Below, one piece after another: positions 45,303 through 53,232 of a stretch of DNA of 64,000 bases; the stretch's first letter is position 1, and every line of letters begins with the position of its first letter. The translations under genes and the position numbers were made by a program. The stretch is from assembly GCF_019733355.1 (NCBI RefSeq), contig NZ_JAIHLQ010000002.1:248001-312000 (forward strand), in the 5' to 3' direction. The notes under the pieces are model-generated. The model made no database searches. It was not told the DNA's origin and saw only the letters and a list, made by a program, of their open reading frames with translations. The DNA is from Pseudomonas baetica. GTDB taxonomy: Bacteria > Pseudomonadota > Gammaproteobacteria > Pseudomonadales > Pseudomonadaceae.

Positions 45303-46390
45303 GCGCGTGCCTCCCGTGCCGTGCGGATGTAGAGCTGCGACCAGCGTTCGGCCAGGGCCTTGAGGTCGTAGCGATCCTGTTGCGTGCGTTTGGCGTTGTC
45401 GCGCAGTTGTCGCGCCAGTTTGGGCTCGCTCAACAACGTTTCGAGCTGATGGGCGAGGGCGGCGCTGTCGGTCGGAGCGGCGAGCAAGCCGTTGTGCCGA
45501 TGTTCCAGCACGTCGGGAATCCCGCCGACACCAAACGCCACCACCGGCACACCGGCCTGCATTGCCTCCAGCAAAATCATCGGTGTGCCTTCGGTGCGCG
45601 AGCTGATCACCAGCGCATCGAACTGCTGCCACCACGGTTGCATGGCCGTCTGATAACCCGGTAAACGAATCCGTTGCTGCAAACCGGCGTTGTCGATGCG
45701 TGCCTGTAACGCCTCGAATTCCGGCCCGTCGCCGAGCATCACCGCGTCCAGTTGCGGATGTTGATGACACAGCGGGATCAGGGCGTCGAGAAACATATCC
45801 GGGCCTTTCTCGCTGCTCAAACGGCCAACGTAACCGGCCAGCCAGCGTTGCCGACCCGCGTCGGGAACCATCGCCGCAGCGGCCGGCAAACCATTGGGGA
45901 TCACCTGCAACTTCTCGGCCTGTACGCTGGCTTCACGGTGCAGCACCGCGATGCTTTCTGCCACGCAGACCACCCGATCCACCGATGCGGTGCGGCACAG
46001 TTGCAAGCTGAGCCAGGTGTAGAACTTCTGCTTGCGACTGCGCGGCGTGAAGCCGTGTTGGGTGATGACCAGCGGCAGGCGCAACAGCGTCGCGCCCATC
46101 CAGCCAAACAGGAGGCCTTTGAAGTTGTGCGTGTTGATCAGCGGCTTTTCGCTGCGACGCTGACGCAGGTGCCGCAGCAACTCCCCAAACCCGCCGCAGC
46201 CACGGCCATCCACCCCGGCTTCACGAAAGCGCTCGATCAATTCTGACGGCGCGTCGAGAAACAGCACCTGATGCTGCCCCGGCGTCGCCAGACAATGATC
46301 CAGCAACATCCGCTCGGCCCCATAGAAACCGCCGCTACTGAGCAAATGAATGATCGGCAGCGCGGTCTTCGGGGTGGACACGGTGTTCAA
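45299..46390 (-). CDS. Glycosyltransferase family 4
   Basis: This 363-residue GT-B enzyme has the acceptor-side start IHLLSSGGFYGAERMLLDH and the donor-site EGTPMILLEAMQAGVPVVAF (EX7E motif). It likely adds the second or third sugar. The TTG at 46390 is chosen because it overlaps the wzz stop (TTGA) as the other gene pairs do; GTG 46381 is an alternative. Confidence 0.82.
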   Translation of the reverse strand: MNTVSTPKTALPIIHLLSSGGFYGAERMLLDHCLATPGQHQVLFLDAPSELIERFREAGVDGRGCGGFGELLRHLRQRRSEKPLINTHNFKGLLFGWMGATLLRLPLVITQHGFTPRSRKQKFYTWLSLQLCRTASVDRVVCVAESIAVLHREASVQAEKLQVIPNGLPAAAAMVPDAGRQRWLAGYVGRLSSEKGPDMFLDALIPLCHQHPQLDAVMLGDGPEFEALQARIDNAGLQQRIRLPGYQTAMQPWWQQFDALVISSRTEGTPMILLEAMQAGVPVVAFGVGGIPDVLEHRHNGLLAAPTDSAALAHQLETLLSEPKLARQLRDNAKRTQQDRYDLKALAERWSQLYIRTAREARA

Positions 46391-47979
46391 TTGCGCACCC
46401 AGTGCAGGAAGCTCGGCACCGTCCAGTTTTTGTGCGGATTGCTCTGCAGCACGTTCTCGTCGTTGATCACCAGCAACACCGGCAGACCAAGCTCGTGGCT
46501 GATTTGCGCCGGGTGTTTGAAGCGATGGTCGAAGAACTCACGCACATAGACCAGGGCAATGGCCAGCAGCAGACCGGTGAACAGTCCGAATGGAATGATC
46601 AGCATCGGTTTCGGGAACGCTGCTTCGGTCGGTTCGAACGGCGGGCTGAGCACCCGGGCGTTGGACAGATCGTCGTTCAGCGCGCCGGTGGTGCTGCTTT
46701 CGGCGAAACGCTGGGCGTAGGTCGAGAATGCGGCATGCATGGCGTCGATTTCGGTGTCCATCTGCCGCAGCTTGCTTTGGGTTTGCTGCAGGTCACGGAT
46801 GCGGTTCTTGAATTCGGCGATGCGTGCGGTTTTCTGATCGATCACCTGCTTGACCACCGAAAGATCGTTGGTGCGCTCCTGAATCCGGTTGCTCACCACC
46901 TTGAGGAACTGCTGACGGGTGCGCCCGATTTGCTCGCGGGTCAGCAGCATGGGTTCACTGCCAGGCTGGAACACCGCAAGGTCGTTCATGTAGCGGCTGA
47001 CCTGAGTGGTCAGTTGCTCGCCCAGTTGTTTTATTTCCCGATCCTCGAACGCCACATTGTCGACGGTCGTGGTGAAGGTGAAGGGGAAGGTGTAGTCGTT
47101 GAGCTTGTTGTTGCTGGCGGCGGCCAGCGCGGTTTTCAGGTATTCGAGCCAGCGCTGGCTTTGCAGCAGGCGATCGCGATACAGGTTCAGTGCCTGTTCT
47201 TCGGTGTTGATCGCGTTCAGGCGGAAGGTGATTTCTTCCTTGGGATCCGCCGCACCGACACTTTCCAGCAGTGCCTGACGGTTGCCTTCCAGGCCGTCGA
47301 GCCGCACTTGATACAAGTGCTTTTTCGATTCGTAGAAGGACTGCGGCAGGTCGATCGATTGCAGCGCCTGACGGCTCACCAGATAGTTTTGCAGCAGGGC
47401 CGTGACAAAGGTCGTGCCTTGGTGCGGGTCCGGGAAGCTGTAGATGATCGAGATCACGTTGGAGCCGGGCAGGGTCTCGATTTTCAGGCTGTCGATGGCT
47501 TGTTGGGTCAGCGCATCAAGGGCTGTGTCACGCACCGGATCGGTTTCCAGCCCGAGCATGTTGCGCGTCGGGTTGATCACGTATTGACGCAGTGGCGAGG
47601 TGACGTAGCGCTTGAATGGCTCGCTCACCAGTTTGCTGAACATGCCGGGCGAGGGCGTGTATTCGCCTTTGTCGCGCAGTTCGCTGATGGTCTGACGGAT
47701 CAGCGCCGGCGAACGGAGGATGTTGCTCTCGGTTTCCATGTCCGCCAGCGACGGCGGAATGAACGTGGCGTTATCGACCGTCAGTGATGTGGTGGCGTCA
47801 CCCTGGGAGAGTTTTTTCGACTGCACGATCACCTGTGCGGTGATATCAAAGCTCTGTTTGAGCACCAATGGCAGCAGCAGGGCGATGACTGCAAAGATCA
47901 GGAAGACCCGTTTCACCAGTTGCTTGTTGGCGAAGAAGATCCTGAAGAACTCATGCAGGTAGTTTTCCTTTGGATTCAT
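46387..47979 (-). CDS. Polysaccharide co-polymerase (Wzz/PCP-2-like)
   Basis: This 530-residue protein has two membrane spans (RVFLIFAVIALLLPLVL near residue 25; MLIIPFGLFTGLLLAIALVYV near 465) around a long periplasmic, coiled-coil region. This is the Wzz/GNVR layout. The short cytoplasmic end lacks a kinase domain; the separate kinase-like gene 49044-49691 would be its partner. It sets chain length with Wzy and passes the polymer to Wza. Confidence 0.85.
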   Translation of the reverse strand: MNPKENYLHEFFRIFFANKQLVKRVFLIFAVIALLLPLVLKQSFDITAQVIVQSKKLSQGDATTSLTVDNATFIPPSLADMETESNILRSPALIRQTISELRDKGEYTPSPGMFSKLVSEPFKRYVTSPLRQYVINPTRNMLGLETDPVRDTALDALTQQAIDSLKIETLPGSNVISIIYSFPDPHQGTTFVTALLQNYLVSRQALQSIDLPQSFYESKKHLYQVRLDGLEGNRQALLESVGAADPKEEITFRLNAINTEEQALNLYRDRLLQSQRWLEYLKTALAAASNNKLNDYTFPFTFTTTVDNVAFEDREIKQLGEQLTTQVSRYMNDLAVFQPGSEPMLLTREQIGRTRQQFLKVVSNRIQERTNDLSVVKQVIDQKTARIAEFKNRIRDLQQTQSKLRQMDTEIDAMHAAFSTYAQRFAESSTTGALNDDLSNARVLSPPFEPTEAAFPKPMLIIPFGLFTGLLLAIALVYVREFFDHRFKHPAQISHELGLPVLLVINDENVLQSNPHKNWTVPSFLHWVRN

Positions 47980-47996
47980 GATCGTTCACCTGGGAG

Positions 47997-49022
47997 TCAG
48001 TTACTGCTGCTGCTTTTATTGTCGACGCGGTAGCCGAAGCTGAACCCGACGCCCTGGAACAACACCACGTCGGCCAATTGCCGGGCGAGTTCGCCGGCGC
48101 TGGCCAGTTTGGTTTTCGGTACGAAAAGCATGTCGTCCGGTTGCAGATACGCGATCTGCGAGGCGTCGCCGGCCAGGGCTTTTTCCACGTCGTAATGCAC
48201 GGCCTGCACCTGATTGCCGTTGCGGCGCATGATCACCACCGAATCCAGGCGCGCCTTGACGTTGGTGCCGCGCGCCAGGGTCAGCGCTTCAAGCACCGAC
48301 ACCGGCCGACGGATCGGGTAGGAACCCGGTTGGCCGACTTCACCCAGCACGTAAATCTCGTTGCCGGCGGTGGATTTGAGCAGCACATCCACGGTCATCC
48401 GCCCCGGCAGTTGTGCGTATTTCTGGTTAAGGAACGTTTCCAGTTGATTGACGGTCATGCCTTGCAGCGGCACGGCGCCGATCTCCGGGAAACTCGCGTA
48501 ACCGTCAGTGCCCACCGTGATCTCGCGGCTCATGCCGGTGGCCGGGTGGTTCAACGCACTTTTCAGGTTCTGCTCGTTAGTCAACGGGCTGATGATCTGC
48601 ACCGTCAGTTGATTGCGGTTGGGCTGGAACAGTTGTTTGCGCTGATAGGCCCGCTGGATTTCCTGACGGGCCTCATCACTGGTCAGCCCGGCGATTTTCA
48701 CCGAGGTGTTGGCGCCCGGCAGTTCGATGGTGCCGTCGGGCAGCACCAGTTGATTGCCGTTGAGCTGACTGGCAGCGGTGAAGTTCAGGCCGATCTGGTC
48801 ACCTGACTGCACGCGGTAGGCGTCCGAGCCGCTGGTGCTGATGTGGAAGATCACGTCCAGCACATCCTGCGGGCGCAGGGTCTGCTCGATCTTCGGCATG
48901 TCGGTGGCCTGGGCGTTGGCCGGGGTGGCGGTGAGAATATTCACCGGCATGGTCTGGACTTCGGAAGTGCTGGAGCAACCTGCAAGCGGCAGCAACAGCA
49001 GGACAAGCATTCTGGCGTTCAT
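47997..49022 (-). CDS. Outer-membrane polysaccharide export lipoprotein (Wza-like)
   Basis: This 341-residue protein has a lipoprotein signal (LLPLAGC, Cys16), a Poly_export domain (DVIFHISTSGSDAYRVQSGD) and SLBB domains (VLGEVGQPGSYPIRRPVSVL; AYLQPDDMLFVPK). It would form the outer-membrane channel for the polymer. It ends in NKSSSSN. It lies 17 bases before the co-polymerase gene. Confidence 0.88.
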   Translation of the reverse strand: MNARMLVLLLLPLAGCSSTSEVQTMPVNILTATPANAQATDMPKIEQTLRPQDVLDVIFHISTSGSDAYRVQSGDQIGLNFTAASQLNGNQLVLPDGTIELPGANTSVKIAGLTSDEARQEIQRAYQRKQLFQPNRNQLTVQIISPLTNEQNLKSALNHPATGMSREITVGTDGYASFPEIGAVPLQGMTVNQLETFLNQKYAQLPGRMTVDVLLKSTAGNEIYVLGEVGQPGSYPIRRPVSVLEALTLARGTNVKARLDSVVIMRRNGNQVQAVHYDVEKALAGDASQIAYLQPDDMLFVPKTKLASAGELARQLADVVLFQGVGFSFGYRVDNKSSSSN

Positions 49023-49043
49023 GGCGTCATCCTTCGCGTTGGC

Positions 49044-49691
49044 TTAGAGGTTTTTGTAAAGCCATTTGGGCATGTAGTACTTGCGCCGGTTAAACACGCT
49101 GCCGACCACTTTCGCCCCGGCCTGGGTCAGGCGTTGTACGGCGGCTTGGGCGACTTCCCAGCGGGTGTCTTCGGCGCGTACGACGAACACCACGCCATCG
49201 ACCTGAGTACTGATGACCAGCGTGTCGGCGGCGGAGTACACCGCGTCGCCATCGATCACCACAAAGCGGTACTGGCTGCCCAACTGGTCCAGCAACGGGC
49301 TCAGGCGCTCGGCGGTCAGGTGTTCCAGGGTGCGAATCGGCCGGCCGTTGGGCAGCACATGGAAGGGCAGGCTTGAGACCTGCACCACACAGTCCTGCAA
49401 CAGTGGCGGGTTGTCCGGGTTGAACAACAAGTCACGCAGGCCGCGCTCCTTGCCCAGGTTCAACTGCTGGGTGAGGTTGCTCGCCGACTGGCTGGCATCG
49501 ACCAGCAGCACTTGGCCGCTGCTCATTTGTGCCAATTGACTGGCCAGCGCCAGCGCGCTGGTGGTGGTGCCGGCACCGGGGTTGGCGGCGGTCAGGAACA
49601 GGATCCGCAGATCCAGATCCAGCACGGTCGAGGTCAGGTTCGATTCGCTGGGATTGGCGATGCTCAGGCTTTTGTTGGTTGAAACGTCCAT
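49044..49691 (-). CDS. CpsD/CapB-like ATPase with degenerate Walker A
   Basis: This 215-residue protein has the fold and place of bacterial tyrosine kinases of capsule systems: FLTAANPGAGTTTSALALA for Walker A, LLVDASQ for Walker A' and FVVIDGDAVYS for Walker B. The Walker A lysine (GxGK[ST]) is threonine, and the usual TPP after Walker B is missing. The C-terminus has only YY and one more tyrosine (KYYMPKWLYKNL), not a long tyrosine cluster. It may be a scaffold or non-phosphorylating regulator of Wzz. It overlaps the sugar transferase stop by one base (TAATG). Confidence 0.75.
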   Translation of the reverse strand: MDVSTNKSLSIANPSESNLTSTVLDLDLRILFLTAANPGAGTTTSALALASQLAQMSSGQVLLVDASQSASNLTQQLNLGKERGLRDLLFNPDNPPLLQDCVVQVSSLPFHVLPNGRPIRTLEHLTAERLSPLLDQLGSQYRFVVIDGDAVYSAADTLVISTQVDGVVFVVRAEDTRWEVAQAAVQRLTQAGAKVVGSVFNRRKYYMPKWLYKNL

Positions 49692-50437
49692 TAGCTTGCT
49701 CCGTGGCCGCTGAATACTTTGAAGGGGGTTTTCAACAGGATCTTCAGATCAAGCAAAAGGCTTTGCTCGGCGATATAGCTGAGGTCCAACTCAACGCGCT
49801 GGTCGAAGTCGATGTTGCTGCGTCCGGAGATCTGCCACAGACCGGTCATGCCGGGGTAGATCGCCAGACGTGCGAGGTGGTTGTCCTTGTAGCGATAGGC
49901 GTTGAACGAAGTCGGACGAGGGCCGACCAGGCGCATGTCACCGGTCACCACGTTGATCAGGTTGGGCAACTCGTCAAGGCTGGTGCGCCGCAGGAAACCG
50001 CCTATGCCGGTGATGCGGGGGTCCTTGTCGATCTTGAAGTCGATGGCTTCGGCTCCGTGCTTGTTGAGATGGCGCAGCGACTCTTTCAGCTCTTCGGCGT
50101 TGGCGACCATGGTGCGAAATTTGTACATGCCGAACTTGCGGCCGCGATAGCCGGTGCGTTGCTGCACGAACATCATTGGCCCTGGGCTGGTGAACTTGAT
50201 GGCCAGGGCCAGGCCCAGCAGCACGGGGGAGATCAGCAGCAGAATCAGCAGCGCGCCGAAACAGGCGACCACCCGATTGGTGCGCGACAGTTGCCATGGA
50301 CGACCGCCGTCGCGCCCCGTGAACCACCCGCGGCCTTGGCGGTGGATCGCCGCATCGAGGCGCATTCGGTGCTCGGGGTCGACGCGCTTGTCACGCCGCA
50401 TCTCTTGGATCGGCACACCTTTTTCATGTCCAGTCAT
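49691..50437 (-). CDS. Undecaprenyl-phosphate sugar phosphotransferase (initiating)
   Basis: This 248-residue short-form transferase (PF02397) has one membrane segment (ACFGALLILLLISPVLLGLA) and the catalytic core GMYKFRTMVANAEE, LRRTSLDELPNLINVV and GDMRLVGPRPT. It moves a hexose-1-phosphate onto undecaprenyl phosphate to start each repeat unit. The donor sugar (glucose or galactose type) is not decided. CGGAGGACTCC precedes the ATG. Confidence 0.88.
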   Translation of the reverse strand: MTGHEKGVPIQEMRRDKRVDPEHRMRLDAAIHRQGRGWFTGRDGGRPWQLSRTNRVVACFGALLILLLISPVLLGLALAIKFTSPGPMMFVQQRTGYRGRKFGMYKFRTMVANAEELKESLRHLNKHGAEAIDFKIDKDPRITGIGGFLRRTSLDELPNLINVVTGDMRLVGPRPTSFNAYRYKDNHLARLAIYPGMTGLWQISGRSNIDFDQRVELDLSYIAEQSLLLDLKILLKTPFKVFSGHGAS

Positions 50438-50455
50438 GGAGTCCTCCGCATAAAT

Positions 50456-51493
50456 TCAGCCGCGAGCGGCGCGTGGGCGACAGGCAGTGGGGTAGTAGTC
50501 GCGAAACCAGGCGATGAAACGCCCCAGTCCTTCATCCAGTTCTATCCTGGGCTGGAATCCGGTGGCCTGGGCCAAGTCGCTGGCCTCGGCGCAGGTGTTG
50601 AGCACATCGCCCGGTTGTAGCGGCAGCAGCTCGACAATGGCTTTCTGGCCGAGGTGTTTTTCCATCAGGGCCAGGTAGGTTTTCAGCTCCACCGGGTGTT
50701 GCCCGCCAATGTTGAACAGCCGCCACGGCGCCATGCTGCTGGCCGGGTCGGGTAGCTCGCGATCCCATTCAGGGCGGGCCAGCGGTGGTTGGTCGGTGAG
50801 GCGGGCAATGCTTTCGACGATGTCGTCGATGTAGGTGAAGTCGCGCTGATGTTCGCCGTAATTGAACAGCTTCAGCGGCGTGCCTTCGGTGATCGCGCGG
50901 GCAAACTGGATCGGCGACATGTCCGGGCGGCCCCAAGGGCCGTACACGGTAAAGAAGCGCAGCCCGGTGCAGGGAATGCCGAACAGGTAGCTGTAACTGT
51001 GGGCCATCAATTCATTGGCTTTCTTGGTCGCGGCGTACAGCGACAGCGGATGATTGACACCATCCTTCACCGAGTAAGGCGTGTGCTGGTTGGCGCCGTA
51101 CACCGAACTCGACGAGGCGTAGATCAAGTGCTCGACGGGGTGGTGGCGGCAGCTCTCCAGAATATTCAGGAAACCGTTGAGGTTGCTGTCCAGATACGCC
51201 CGCGGATTGTCCAGCGAATAACGTACCCCGGCCTGCGCCGCGAGGTGGACCACCCCTTGCGGACGTTCGCGGACAAACAGCGCTTCGATGGCCAACGCAT
51301 CGGCCAGGTCAACCGTGGCGAGCTGGAAATCGCCGACCTGCTCGCGCACCCATTGCACGCGGTCGTGCTTGAGTTGCGGGTCGTAGTAAGCGTTGAAATT
51401 ATCCAGGCCGACCACCGAATGCCCGTCGCGCATCAGCCGCAACACGCAATGGGCACCAATGAACCCGGCCGCACCGGTGACCAGAATCTTCAT
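50456..51493 (-). CDS. UDP-glucuronate 4-epimerase-like NAD-dependent epimerase
   Basis: This 345-residue extended SDR enzyme has TGAAGFIGAHC for NAD binding and the catalytic YAATKKAN with a serine in YASSSSVYG. The end of the domain (GLRFFTVYGPWGRPDM) is typical of UDP-glucuronate 4-epimerases. With Ugd next door it would make UDP-galacturonate. It overlaps the ugd gene by four bases (ATGA). Confidence 0.85.
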   Translation of the reverse strand: MKILVTGAAGFIGAHCVLRLMRDGHSVVGLDNFNAYYDPQLKHDRVQWVREQVGDFQLATVDLADALAIEALFVRERPQGVVHLAAQAGVRYSLDNPRAYLDSNLNGFLNILESCRHHPVEHLIYASSSSVYGANQHTPYSVKDGVNHPLSLYAATKKANELMAHSYSYLFGIPCTGLRFFTVYGPWGRPDMSPIQFARAITEGTPLKLFNYGEHQRDFTYIDDIVESIARLTDQPPLARPEWDRELPDPASSMAPWRLFNIGGQHPVELKTYLALMEKHLGQKAIVELLPLQPGDVLNTCAEASDLAQATGFQPRIELDEGLGRFIAWFRDYYPTACRPRAARG

Positions 51494-52842
51494 GGCCGCA
51501 GACCTTCAGGGGCGACATGGCGCAGGCCGATGCCGCTGTAGTGCAGGCCGGCCGCCGCCAGGTGTTGCGGGTTATAGAGGTTGCGGCCGTCGACCACGAC
51601 CCGCGAGCGCAGTTTGCTGGCCAGCAGCTCGAAATCGACCACGCGGAAGTTTTTCCACTCGGTGCAAATCACCAGGGCGTCAGCATCTTCCAGTGTGTCG
51701 TCGCGGGTGGCGCACAGATGCAGGTCGTTGCGATAACCGTAAAGGCGCCGGCATTCGGACATGGCTTCCGGATCGTAGGCCTGCACGCTGGCGCCTTCGG
51801 CCCACAGTGCGTCCATCAGATAACGGCTGGGGGCTTCGCGCATGTCATCGGTGTTCGGTTTGAACGCCAGGCCCCAGATGGCAATGGACTTGCCGGCCAG
51901 ACCTTGTGGGAATTGCGCTTTGAGTTTGCTGAACAGAATGTGCCGCTGAGTGTCGTTAACGTCGGTGACGCTGCGCAGCAGTTTCAACGGCATGCCGTTG
52001 TGTTCGGCGGTGTGCAGCAGGGCACGCAGATCCTTGGGAAAGCACGAGCCACCGAAGCCGCAGCCCGGATAAATAAAGTGGTAGCCGATGCGCGGATCGG
52101 AGCCGATGCCTTTGCGCACCGCTTCGATGTCGGCGCCGAGCAGTTCGGTGAGGTTGGCCAACTCGTTCATGAAGCTGATGCGGGTGGCGAGCATCGCATT
52201 GGCCGCGTACTTGGTCAGCTCGGCGCTGCGGTTGTCCATGAACATCAGTTTTTCGTGGTTGCGGCAGAACGGCGCATAGAGTTCGCTCATCTGCTCGCGG
52301 GCCTCTTCGTCGTGGGTGCCGATGATTATCCGGTCCGGGCGCATGCAGTCAGCGAGCGCGCTGCCTTCTTTGAGGAATTCGGGGTTTGAGACCACGCGTA
52401 CGGTCAAGGTGCTTTTGCCACGACGCAGCAGTTCGCTGTTGGCGGCGGCCAGCACTTCATCCGCTGTGCCGACCGGTACGGTGGATTTGATGATCAGGGT
52501 GCGATCGGCCTCCATGTGCGACGCAATCTGCCGGGCGACGTTGAGCACGTGGGTGAGGTCCGCGGAGCCGTCCTCATCGGCTGGCGTGCCGACGGCGATG
52601 AAGATCAACTCGGCATGCGCGACGGCGTCGCTGGCCTGGGTGCTGAACAGCAGGCGGCCAGCCTTGATATTTTCTTCAAGTGTGCTCGACAACCCCGGTT
52701 CGCTAATGGGCGGCACCGCTTGTTGCAGTTGTTTAATCTTGTTCGGATCAATATCAACGCATAAAACGCGATGTCCGACATCGGCAAGTGCGGCGGCTTG
52801 AATCAAACCAACGTAGCCCGTGCCAAATACACTCACGTCCAT
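51490..52842 (-). CDS. ugd: UDP-glucose 6-dehydrogenase
   Basis: This 450-residue enzyme oxidises UDP-glucose twice to UDP-glucuronate. The NAD motif is VFGTGYVGLIQAAALADVGH, and the catalytic cysteine is in GCGFGGSCFPKD. It is the first gene of the EPS operon. ATG 52842 is chosen with GAGAGG nine bases upstream; a GTG three codons further out is less likely. The presence of Ugd indicates an acidic polymer. Confidence 0.9.
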   Translation of the reverse strand: MDVSVFGTGYVGLIQAAALADVGHRVLCVDIDPNKIKQLQQAVPPISEPGLSSTLEENIKAGRLLFSTQASDAVAHAELIFIAVGTPADEDGSADLTHVLNVARQIASHMEADRTLIIKSTVPVGTADEVLAAANSELLRRGKSTLTVRVVSNPEFLKEGSALADCMRPDRIIIGTHDEEAREQMSELYAPFCRNHEKLMFMDNRSAELTKYAANAMLATRISFMNELANLTELLGADIEAVRKGIGSDPRIGYHFIYPGCGFGGSCFPKDLRALLHTAEHNGMPLKLLRSVTDVNDTQRHILFSKLKAQFPQGLAGKSIAIWGLAFKPNTDDMREAPSRYLMDALWAEGASVQAYDPEAMSECRRLYGYRNDLHLCATRDDTLEDADALVICTEWKNFRVVDFELLASKLRSRVVVDGRNLYNPQHLAAAGLHYSGIGLRHVAPEGLRP

Positions 52843-53232
52843 AATGCGCACCTCTCAAAAACAAAATGAGAACTTAAGAATTGAACTGTCAAAATGGGTA
52901 TAGCGCAGCGTGCGCAAAGCGTGTCAGCAAAATGACATGTTGCGCGTGTATAACACCCGGCTTTTTTCAGGCTATTGGCCATCAAGTGCTTGCTATTGCT
53001 GGGGTTGTCGCGCCCTTGACGCTTTTTCCCTGTTGAGAAGAAAGCGATAAACGGTCGAAAGCCCTAAAATTAAAGGCTTGTAGCTTCTGGAGTGTGTCAG
53101 GAATGAGTCAACGTTTTTTTGACGCTTCAGAGAAAAGTCAGTCTTTTCTTGCGGTTTGATGGCCGAGTGCTAGTGTCAGATTTTGACCGACAAACTATTG
53201 ACCCAGTACCGTTTTGTACGACCGGGATTGCC
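52843..53232. other. Promoter region between EPS operon and sulfatase-like gene
   Basis: This AT-richer 390-base gap must hold the EPS operon promoter (minus strand) and the promoter of the plus-strand gene. A minus-strand CTGACA (52922-52927) and CTATAC (52898-52903), 18 bases apart, are a weak -35/-10 candidate. A GTCAA/TTGAC hairpin lies near 53107-53123. No sigma-54 match and no clear operator were found. Confidence 0.4.

Noticed and set aside
46402-47787. A 461-codon plus-strand frame opposite wzz
   Set aside because: It has shadow composition with no motifs; wzz has the expected membrane spans.
52960-53000. TGGCC...TTGCT as a sigma-54 promoter for the sulfatase-like gene
   Set aside because: The spacing between GG and GC is 13, not 10, so it does not fit.
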